In this document: positions 55,743 through 64,000 of the stretch, in pieces | How positions within the stretch are numbered: position 1 is the first letter of the stretch | Layout: each line of letters opens with the position of its first letter | Translations under genes and position numbers: made by a program | The notes under the pieces: generated by a model | Seen by the model: only the letters and a program-made list of their open reading frames with translations | What the model was told of the DNA's origin: nothing | Database searches by the model: none | From: Aquatica leii | Taxonomy: Eukaryota > Arthropoda > Insecta > Coleoptera > Lampyridae | Reading direction: 5' to 3' | Assembly (NCBI GenBank): GCA_035610365.1 | Contig: CM069432.1 | Span: forward strand, 240,092,104 to 240,156,103 | Length of the DNA: 64,000 nucleotides

Positions 55743-55972
55743 TTACGCAGTACAAGTCACATCAGCACAATCAAGCCAAGGATTCCAAGTGTATTGGAAA
55801 AGTTTAGGGTCGTCCTTTTCAATGTCGGGTTTCTGGTTTATTTGGGATTGCGAGCCCGATTTGTACTCTATAAGTGCTCGTTTCATACTTCGTACGACAT
55901 TCGGAAAATATTTGGCTAAGTTGTTTTCTTCGCAAGCGTCTCTGGGAATGTCGTAAAGACAGACAGCGCCAC
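55743..55972 (-). CDS. Arylsulfatase B-like protein, last exon
   Basis: A splice acceptor TTCTACAG precedes 230 nt of open frame ending TAA (55745-55743): two bases of a split codon, 75 codons and the stop. It reads GAVCLYDIPRDACEENNLAK, YFPNVVRSMKRALIEYKSGS, then FQYTWNPWLDCADVTCTA. The CLYDI..D-C-E-NNLA..-P..V motif and closing W-x-P-W box are the C-terminal domain of arylsulfatase B/J-type sulfatases, lysosomal or secreted enzymes that hydrolyse sulfate esters (e.g. of glycosaminoglycans). The catalytic Cys region is encoded by earlier exons, which must lie to the right, beyond this window or unseen in it. The intact frame and higher GC than its surroundings mark it as a host gene. Confidence 0.88.
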
Positions 55973-55975
55973 CTG

Positions 55976-58470
55976 TAGAATAAACAGTAGATTAATAATA
56001 AATGCTTTTAGAAACGTAAACATAGAAATTTTTAAAAAAGAATGACTTTTTTAAGTAAATAAAATAAATTGTGTTAAGACGTTTACGTAGCTCTTCAAAT
56101 TTTATGTTACGTGGCTTTTCACAAACATAAAAGTACGTTTCTACATTAGACACAAACTATTGTACAATTTATATATTGTAAATCATTTCAAAAATTACTA
56201 TTATTAAAATGTTCATACTAATGCAAATTTTACTATGATGTTTTTTACTAAAAAAATGATAATTAATGTTTTAAAAAAGCACAGAAAAACACCAAGAGAC
56301 ACATATTTGACTAAATTATTAAATTATGAAATTTTTTTACTGAGTAACGTAATACTAATTTAATAAGCATTTTAAAGTTTGTAGTAATTTTTAGGAGTTC
56401 TGAATTGAATACTTAGTATTTTATTATTATTGTTTTAGTTACAAAAAAATTGCTAATGTGATTGTTATAGTAGAATTTGTTTTTACGGGCATTTTTACTT
56501 TTTTTTGTTTTACACCAGTGGCCAACTTCAAAATTTGGGCTCGGCGGCAAAAATTTTCAAACGGCCCATTTCTTGTCAGTAAATAATAGAATAAGGATAG
56601 AATAAAAATAAATTAATTAATAAAAAGCATTTTTGTAAGCTTTATTCTATCAGACACGTGTAGGTGATCAAAGTTGACTGATAAATTCCTCATAACAACC
56701 ACATCCTAAATTGCCATTTACTATTCAAAATCAGCGTGACGGATTTAAGATACTTAAAAATGTGGAAGCTCACGGGCTTAACACTAGCACAATACGTGTG
56801 ACTTTCTTAATACACAAAATAGAAGTGGCCTTTTTATGCTGTATTCAGTATCAAAAATCATGTAGTATAAGGAAAAATTCTTACAATACGAAAACCACAC
56901 CAAAATATTTTAACATAACAAATTTATTAAAGAAAAACGTGGCAGAAATAATATTGAATGAATCAGAGACAAGAAACAACCTAAATGCATCTTTGTGTCA
57001 ATAATTAAGCGTTTGACAATAACATCTTTTAGTTTATTAAAAACGGAAAATAGATTAGTCAAGTGGTTAAAATTTAAACTGCTGCTAAAAAAAGAAACAT
57101 CAAACTTTTTAAGATTTCATGAACAAACTGATCACAAATTACCATTTATTTATTTACACAAAATATATAATTGATAAAGTAATTTCTACGTAGTCTTCTA
57201 ATTTTTTTGTCTTTAAAAATATTTTTTTTGTCTTTTTTCCGCTTCCGGATTGGGTGAGTTTTCAACCTAGGTTAAACTTTTTCACCTGTATTTTCGGTAA
57301 TAGCCGTTTTATTTTATTTGTTTGTTAAATCGTATTTTTATATTTTTAGGTATCTGTTAAAACAGAAAATAGTCGAATTCAGGTAACGGCTTTTCAAATT
57401 TATTTCAAAATAGTAGTGACGCGCTGACGCGATAGAATTCATCCTAGGTGGTATTTAGGTACATACAACATACCTATCGGATGCTGTCTTGTCAAGTTTT
57501 TCAGATATTCCTTATTGTGGTTTCTTTATATAATGGTTAAATACCAAATTACCTAGGAATCATGTAACCGTCGTTTGATTTTGTACATTAGGTTATTAAA
57601 GTTGTATGATGTATTTTAATTCATCTTTGTCATTTCGAAGTTTTAAGTAATTTTGATTTCAATTAATGTTTGCTTTTACATTGCCTAAATATTCGTGTAT
57701 TGTATTGTTGCCAATTTCGCATTTTTTTGTGTTATTAAATTTAGATTACATTATGATTTACAGTTCCGACACTTCTAATTTGGTTTCTTTAAGATAACGA
57801 GTAATTTGAAACTTTTAAGCAGTTGTTTGTGTTAACACCATTAAGAGGTTTGTTTATTTATTTTTATCTTTGCTTACGGTTGCAAGTACGATGAGAAGCT
57901 TGGTGAAATTACGTGTTGTTTGTTGGTTACACTTTTTTCGTGGAAGATTGTTTTTTTTTTAACATCTGTCGACAGTACGTGTACCTTTTATAATAGAAAT
58001 TCAATTTCTAATTAATAAGGCACATGAATACAAGCTGTTTCTCGAAAAACAATAAGATGTGGTAATGCCGCGGTTCCTCTTCACTCTGTAGTGTCAAATT
58101 ATCCCAGCAACTCTGAGATCATTTTTGGCTACTAGACTTGGGGACTGCGGACAACCAGACAGAATACACTTCGAGTAAACAGGTGCTTAAAGTAATATTT
58201 ATACTGTTCAATTGCTATTAATCGCAAAAAGGCTTGGAATGCCAAGTTTAAAACAAATATTCAAATGTCGAATAAATGTACTCCTGACTAAATTAAAACA
58301 ATTAAGTTGTATTTCATGTATTTAAATGATAGTTAATTAAGCTGCATCACAAACCTGAAGAATTGTAGAAATGGCTCGAGCTCCTCAAGTCCAATGAGTA
58401 AATATACCTCTCAAGAGTTCTATGTAATATTGCGCAAAAATATTCTAATATTTTGTATATTTTTTATTAT
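55976..58470. other. Intron-like AT-rich sequence
   Basis: Probably within the intron upstream of the arylsulfatase exon. Nothing coding was recognised. At ~56514 the string CCAGTGGCCAACTTC followed by GGGCTCGGCGGC resembles a hAT-type terminus, without a partner end. Bases 57595-57665 resemble 35170-35240. Confidence 0.4.
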
Positions 58471-58841
58471 TCATAGATAAAAAATTCAAGAACCGTTTTG
58501 ATCCTGATTTGGATTCGAGAAAGCTAGATGAACTTTCAAACACTAAAGGCGATAACGAAATTGCAGTTGAGACGGAAACAAGATAGTTCCAAACGACGTC
58601 CTAAAGATGTTTATTGTTAAAAATGACTCAACTTGGCTGAAGGAACAATAAAAAATATAATTATGGATAGTCCTGGTGTTGCTCCCCAAATACCTAACTC
58701 TAGCAGAAGTGTTCAAGTTATTAATTTCTTTGAATTTCGTATTACCACCTATAATAGATTTTTTAGTTATTATTTTCTCTTCTTAGAGCCTTCGATATTA
58801 GGTGTGGTTTTTTATTTGTAAATTAAACAACCGTCATTGTT

Positions 58842-59188
58842 CCGTGGCTAGAGAGAAACCACGGGGAATTAAATTACCACATATCGCAAGCGTTGACAGG
58901 GCACGGCTGCTTTGCCAACTACCTACACGGTATTCGAAAGAAAAGCGACCCATTCTGCATTTACTGTAGGGAGGTGGACGATGTGGAACACACGGTGTTT
59001 ACCTGCCCATAGTGGACCAGCCTAAGGTACGACATGCCAGACATGACACCGGAACTCCTAATCCCACAAATGCTGAGTTGCAGGCAAAAATGGGAAAGCA
59101 TAAACTCAACAATTGTTAGAATAATGGGCATGAAAGAAGCAGACTACCTTAAGCTGGAGAGAAACGAAACTACCGCGGGCCAAGATTA
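58842..59188 (+). pseudogene. R1/Jockey-like LINE, C-terminal end of ORF2
   Basis: One frame reads WLERNHGELNYHISQALTGH, GCFANYLHGIRKKSDPFCIY, CREVDDVEHTVFTCP, a stop, then ELLIPQMLSCRQKWESINST and IVRIMGMKE before TAA. The LTGHG-F--YLH block and the C-x2-C-x8-H-x4-C zinc-knuckle-like motif are typical of the end of ORF2 in R1/LOA-type non-LTR elements. One internal stop; otherwise well preserved over ~115 codons. Confidence 0.82.
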
Positions 59189-59322
59189 ACAACGACTGGG
59201 ATTCAGATGCCGTATTAAAGAGCATCAAAATACCAAGTACGCTATCCCACATAAAAGATTTTAATCTGACCATTAAGTAATCAACTTCATGTTTGTGTTC
59301 TTCTCTATGTTTGTACTATCGA

Positions 59323-59456
59323 CTCATACACAAATATATACAACAATTTTAAATGCATGTACAAGCTTTTTATTATACTTTACTTTTATCATTGAGCACA
59401 GGACTATATACAATATTTTAAATACATGTACAAGCGTTTTATTATTATATTTTACC
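59323..59456. repeat. Tandem duplication, ~66-bp unit
   Basis: Two adjacent diverged copies share TAAATGCATGTACAAGC / TAAATACATGTACAAGC and TTTTATTAT following. Confidence 0.8.
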
Positions 59457-60229
59457 TATATTAAATAATAATAAATAAAAACCACACCTAATATCGAAGG
59501 CTCTAACAAGAGAAAATAATAACTGTTATTAATTTCTGCTGATATGATAAATGAAATAGTAAACTTTACAATTCAACAAGGGGTTTACGAAACTAAAAAT
59601 TGTAATAAACCTAATCGGATACCCCGAAGCAGATTTTTGCAAATTTTTAGTTACATGACATTTGACGATAAAGACATCAGACTAATGAGAAGAGCAACGT
59701 ACAAATTACCACCTATATGAGATGTAGTTGAAATTTTCATTTAAAAAACTGTCTAATGTGTTGCAACCTAGGATCACATTTGACAGTAGATGAAAAACTA
59801 GAGCTGAAAATTGGAAATCTATTTGAGAAAGGAGAAAAATGTCCCAGAACGGAACCGGGACGAGAAGGTGGTTTCAGGTTTGGGTTGGCTAAAGAGTTAC
59901 TAGATCAAAAATTTACAGTGTGTAAATTACTAAAGAAAAATAAACCTTCCATACCTGCAAAATTTTTGTCACAATGGCAAGGAATAATCAAAAAGATGAC
60001 TTTCCGTCCTCTTTATGAATTGCATCGACATTGATGCAGTGAACGCTTTTGTTTTATGGAAACATCTGCATCCAAATTGGATCAGAGTGCCGATGCCGCC
60101 ACAAAAAACGATTGTACCTTTTGGAATAAGAAAAATAACTGGTAGCCTCCATATGCGGAGGATTAACAACGTTGCTATACGCAGTATGTCCAGAACACAC
60201 CAAAATAACGACAATATGTAAAAAATTGA

Positions 60230-61050
60230 ATTGTATTGCCATAAAGGTTACACAGTTATTTAAAACATTTGCAATATTTTTTTTATTATACATTAAATTA
60301 TGAATGTATCACTTGCCTTTTTTTATTAACGAATTTCTCTACTTTTCGTCTTTATTTTATTATAATTAAACTTATAAATATATATTCAGATGACGTTTTT
60401 ATAATTTTTTCTAATATAAATAAACAATTTAAATTTAGAAATCCTGTGGTTATAAATATTTATCAAGCCTACAAGCATCTATAAAACAAAATAAAAATAT
60501 ATTATTTATAATACCAAAATGTTTATATTACAACTTCCGACAACTTTTGAGCCATTTAGTAATGTCAATTTTTTTTGTAATCACCAGAAAATATCAACTG
60601 GTGCATTATGATAAAATTTTGTTATTTTGCAAATAATAACAAACAATCTTGTAATCTTGCAACAATATCTTCTTAAATAAAATATTTACTTATTGCGTTA
60701 GATTAAAACAATCACACATTAAATTATCTTTACGATTGTACTTGAACTTGAATTAAAATTAGAAATTTAATAAAGAAAATTAGAATTTTTTTATGTCAAG
60801 TAATTGCAACAATTTATTGCATTAATCTCAAAATACGTTTTCTAAGGTCCTGTAATAATTCGATGCAATAAATGTTATTTATAAACAATAAAAATTAATT
60901 GTTATTAAAACGTATTCAATTGTGGTTTACAATTAAAATTAAAACAGTTTAATCTAAACTGATTTAAAAAATAAAATTTATATTATGACTAACCAAACAA
61001 AAATACATAAATTTAATTTCTCTATTTCAACATCAGAATTAGCGATTCTT
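60230..61050. other. AT-rich stretch without recognisable gene
   Basis: No coding motif or repeat boundary was seen. Confidence 0.5.
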
Positions 61051-61052
61051 AC

Positions 61053-61098
61053 ACTAAAATCCGTGTAAGAATAAGCCAATTCTTACACGAATTTTAGT
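61053..61098. repeat. 20-bp-arm hairpin with 6-nt loop
   Basis: ACTAAAATCCGTGTAAGAAT pairs with ATTCTTACACGAATTTTAGT, one mismatch in 20, around AAGCCA. Confidence 0.9.
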
Positions 61099-61414
61099 AA
61101 TGTTAGTTTTTTTAAAGTTAGTATCTCTGCATCGTAAGTTGACGTTACATGAAAAAGAAATCAAAATTATTGGAAGTTAATAATTGAAATTCAAATTTTC
61201 ATGCCAAGATAAAATAAAAACGTCCTATTAATTCAAAGTTATTTACTTATAAAGGTATAAAGAGAAAATTTTGTATGAGATTTTAGGTTACGACATAAAT
61301 TTCAATATGTCAAAGTGTAAGTGCTGCCAATTCAGTAAAATATAAATTTCCCAATGTTGTTTTAAAAATTAAAATTATACGAAAAATATTAAATATTGTA
61401 TCGAAATAGAGAAA

Positions 61415-61555
61415 ATAGTATAAAGCACACGTCATAGAATACGTTTCAATCACTCGACCGCTTCATAAACTCACCGCTGCGCGGCTCGTGTATGAAACGC
61501 GGTCTCGTGATTGAAGTGCGTTCATTCTGTAACTTGTGTTTTAATATACTATTCT
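61415..61555. repeat. Inverted repeat (~60-bp arms) with GC-rich loop
   Basis: The left arm (AATAGTATAAAGCACACGTC ... CGCTTCATA) pairs imperfectly with the right arm (TATGAAACGCGG ... ACTTGTGTTTTAATATACTA). The loop is AACTCACCGCTGCGCGGCTC-like. Third member of the CTCG/CGCG-loop hairpin set. Confidence 0.75.
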
Positions 61556-61812
61556 TAAATTAAAATTTTATATTTTTCCAGTAAATTAAAAAATGTTTAA
61601 CCTATTGTTAATTATAGATTTTGGCACTTTTGTGGTAGACTAGCTAATTTTTTTAGTATTGCAGTTTGTTTAGAATTAAAATTTTTAAAAAGTTACCTTT
61701 AAATTTATATATAAAAAAATTACTAGTTTTTTTGACTTTTCACAAAAATATATAAAAAGCTACAGAAATACTACTCTTTAACTTGAGCCTTAATTATCCT
61801 TTGCTACAAAAT

Positions 61813-61830
61813 TGGTGACTCCGACGTGAT
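61813..61830 (+). promoter_or_regulatory. Primer-binding site, tRNA-Trp type, of a CsRn1-like gypsy element
   Basis: TGGTGACTCCGACGTGAT matches, with one change, the tRNA-Trp-complementary sequence used by CsRn1/Kabuki-clade gypsy elements. It directly precedes the gag remnant. The upstream GCTACA (61803-61808) is a plausible LTR end. Confidence 0.7.
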
Positions 61831-62700
61831 CAAAGAAGAAGTGGTGAAGCTCATTTTGACCAAATCACATTGTAGCACCAAACCAACTTCTTACAGAAAA
61901 AATGTAAATATTCAGTTAACGCAAGTGAAATCACAGTTTGTAACAACTGCAGTGACAAAAGAAAAACAAAATATCATTATGTTCTCAGAAGTTTGGATGT
62001 CGATGTTGCAAAATCAATTTCAAATTTCATTATGAAGTCACTGACTGCAAAACCTTATCCAGATCTTAACAGAAGAAAACAAAAAAATTATGACCGAACT
62101 GGAATTGTAAGACAAGAAGCCAACAACATTGCTCCGTTCCTCAACAGGTACGAACCTTACTAACAAATCTTAATATTTCATTTCGTTGTAATTTACTCAT
62201 AATGCTTAGGATACAAAATATGTAAACATACACATAACAACCAGGGCGTTGCACATACATCAGTTGCTCTCCGGGCGTAATCATCGTAATAACGCCCATA
62301 GCAGACAAATAGCTATTACGCACTATGTTCATACAAAAACTACCTAACCAGGGTCGAAGAATTCTTGTAGCAAATGATAACGAAGTCAATACTCTAATCA
62401 CTATAGCATGATGATAATGATGATGTTTGCGCTACAAAGTGTCAGCTCAAGCTAAAAAAATGAACGAATGGAACTTCTTAAAAATGAAATTGCTGAACTC
62501 ACAAACAGCCATCAAACACTGCACTATAATTCAAACTTTAAAACGCGTCCACGGTCTCGCTCAAAATCCAAGAGTAAGAGCACAGAACATAAAAAAGACA
62601 AACAGGTACATTGGTAATATTTCAAATTTGGTGTTGGAGCTTATAAATGCATGGAACCCTGCAAGTTCAACCAAAAATCAGATACGGAAAAAGTAACGGC
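61826..62700 (+). pseudogene. CsRn1-type Ty3/gypsy gag remnant
   Basis: The first frame gives VKSQFVTTAVTKEK, passing by frameshift into KTKYHYVLRSLDVDVAKSIS and NFIMKSLTAKPYPDL. After a ~300-bp gap without similarity, 62466-62690 gives ELLKNEIAELTNSHQTLHYN, an Arg/Ser-rich stretch (RPRSRSKSKSKS) and HW, a stop, YFKFGVGAYKCMEPC. The C-H-x-FG-x-A-x-x-C-x-x-PC nucleocapsid box is typical of this clade. No protease or RT follows, so the element is truncated after gag. Confidence 0.72.
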
Positions 62701-62929
62701 TCATCACTAGATGCGGCAATTATCCAGTAAACATTTTAAAAACAAGTACAACGTTCCAAAATCAGGTTGTTAAAACATAAACTGAACTTTCCGGATAAAC
62801 GGCTTAAACAACATTCATGAATCATCAACTTTTTGTTCTGTTAAATTTGTTTGAAAGATGTTTTTAAGTACATCTGTTGAAAGTTTCTCACTTACTCATA
62901 CTAATCTGTAAGAGTAGGTAAGAGATAGA

Positions 62930-64000
62930 GATAATGGCAGGTAAATATCAGGTACTTCACGTGATACGTTGGTGTTCGAAGACTCAAAGAATGTGAAAGA
63001 ACTAGACAAAAAACTATGTAGAAAGTTTTTACAGGAATCTGGTGCAGAATCAACTCGAGAATCAACCACCAGTGTTGATTCTAATGTTACGTCAAAAACT
63101 TCTTTAAAGAAAACATCAGAAGTGATTTACAGAACCGATCAGCAGCCATGTTTAGTACAAGAAAATAATATTGTTGTTAATGAGTATTAAGTGAAAGACT
63201 GTTTAAATTTGTCATTTTTATCAAGACAAGCGAATTTGAGTGTTGCTTGTAGTATTGCCCATTTAAATATGCTTTTACAAATTCTCCACAAAGAAGGTCT
63301 TAATGTACTATTATGTAGCAAAACTTTATTAATTTCACCGTCTCTTCCATGTAATTTAATTTCAGTAGAACCAATTACTACTGCCACGTAGGAGTGCATA
63401 ATTCTCTGACATCATTTCGTTCTTGTTTTCAAGAAGATTATCATAAAGGATTCTCGCGTTTTGAAGAAATCAAAGACTAATCTTATCGAACAAGTCTAGA
63501 ATACATGCATTTGGTTTTATTAGGCGTAATGAAAAAAAATTATACAAATACTTTTGAAAGGTAAAATGGGTGTACGTTTGTTACCTGTCAAAATAGAAGA
63601 AGTAAATTGGAGATTGATTTAAGCTAATAAAATGCTTCCGAATTACTTGTTTGTGAGAAAACCCAAAATATTGGAATACACTGATAAGTGGAAGGCAACT
63701 GAACTGTAAAATTGCTTCATTCTTCTTAAAATTTTGTAATTGGTTTTATTTATTAATCCTCCATATTTCTACAATAATAATACCACATTTTATCAAAAGC
63801 TATTTTGTGTTGTTCAATTTGAAGATGACCAAATCAAAGCTGTTCCACGCACTTAGTTGTATGAAGATTCCAACGGTAATTACAAGTGTAGGTGGCCAAC
63901 CACACTAAAAAATATTCATGTCTTGGTACGTGCTCAAAGTATCCCAGAATCCAACTGGCATTATTACGAGTGCACAAATTCAAACCATTGTAGTTAGTAT
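62930..64000 (+). pseudogene. Remnant of a second unnamed insect TE-like gene family
   Basis: Segments in order: LDKKLCRKFLQESGAESTRE at ~63000-63065; a tail-like stretch SIAHLNMLLQILHKEGLNVL at ~63250-63310 with KTLLISPSLPCNL; DYHKGFSRFEEIKD at ~63438 followed by LEYMHLVLLGVMKK; VKIEEVNWRLI, a stop, then NYLFVRKPKILEYTDKWKAT at ~63640-63700; and at ~63820-63960 DQIKAVPRT and GNYKCRWPTTLKNI. The ISH-AL--LL-IL, DYMHL-LLGVM-K, RKP---L---WKATE and VVP--W-(n)-C-WP blocks are ones I recognise from multi-copy uncharacterized insect genes that behave like transposons. Multiple stops and frame changes; it continues off the right edge. Confidence 0.6.

Larger units (their letters stand above)
58763..59522. 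repeat. Inverted repeat (~57-bp arms) enclosing a LINE scrap
   Basis: 58763-58820 (AGAGCCTTCGATATTAGGTG and neighbours) recurs inverted at 59467-59522 with few differences. Between them lie the LINE fragment and a 70-bp tandem duplication (59323-59388 / 59393-59456). Confidence 0.8.
58478..60225 (+). pseudogene. piggyBac transposase remnant, interrupted by a LINE-containing insert
   Basis: 58478-58585 follows an acceptor-like TTCATAG and reads FDPDLDSRKLDELSNTKGDN, compatible with the acidic N-terminus. After the insert, 59525-59750 gives MINEIVNFTIQQGVYETKN and FLQIFSYMTFDDKDIRLMRR. Then 59775-60030 gives LTVDEKLELKIG, a divergent patch, and LDQKFTVCKLLKKNKPSIPA; 60015-60221 gives NCIDIDAVNAFVLWKHLHPN. 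These are piggyBac blocks in order with much of the core (including the GGVD region) missing. Several stops. Confidence 0.75.

Noticed and set aside
1-64000. CRISPR arrays, bacterial operons, phage genes or integrons
   Set aside because: No regularly spaced identical repeats, ribosome-binding-site-led operons or phage modules; introns and TE content are eukaryotic.

Overview
The window looks like AT-rich, intron- and repeat-dominated chromosomal DNA of an insect. The repeat families (BEL/Pao, Ty3/gypsy, Penelope, Crypton, piggyBac, PIF/Harbinger, Tc1/mariner, hAT, Mutator-like) and short 45-110 nt introns would fit a beetle with a TE-rich genome, but the order is an inference and not proven. 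Almost all recognisable coding sequence is transposon-derived and broken. All family assignments rest on reading translated motifs by eye; no database search was run.

Layout. 0-8 kb: a decayed BEL/Pao pol remnant runs directly into a decayed Crypton tyrosine recombinase (+ strand), followed by a heavily decayed Ty3/gypsy pol (- strand). 8-13.5 kb: a Penelope-like element (- strand; RT, GIY-YIG endonuclease and a mutated hammerhead-ribozyme core). It is split by a ~3.4 kb insertion that itself holds a 1.3 kb foldback element. 13.5-18.9 kb: two related LTR fragments, one interrupted by a 1.3 kb TA-flanked non-autonomous element, then gene-free AT-rich DNA. 18.9-22 kb: a whole PIF/Harbinger transposon (TIRs, TAA target duplication, SANT gene + HARBI1-type nuclease gene), inactivated. 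23-31 kb: piggyBac fragments, a Mutator-like/YqaJ exonuclease gene interrupted by a MULE-derived element with repeat-array TIRs, a whole internally deleted piggyBac, a Tc1/mariner remnant and a LINE scrap. 31.7-32.1 kb: a small two-exon gene for a putative secreted protein. 33 kb: the Cys-rich end of a KRBA2/Ginger-like integrase. 35.9-42.4 kb: an essentially intact Ty3/gypsy retrotransposon with LTRs differing at 1 of 849 bases, a tRNA-Pro-type primer site, gag, and pol placed behind a -1 slippery heptamer. 42.6-46.4 kb: hAT/DUF4371, an unnamed TE-like family and another whole piggyBac. 48.9-53.6 kb: a second Crypton and several inverted-repeat elements. 55.7-56.0 kb: the last exon of an arylsulfatase-B-like host gene (- strand); the rest of the window would then lie inside its upstream intron. 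That intron holds a piggyBac interrupted by a LINE scrap, a CsRn1-type gypsy gag start with a tRNA-Trp-type primer site, and another unnamed TE-like gene.

Only two stretches look like host genes: the arylsulfatase exon and, less certainly, the small secreted-protein gene at ~32 kb. The one element that looks capable of activity is the Ty3/gypsy copy at 35.9-42.4 kb.
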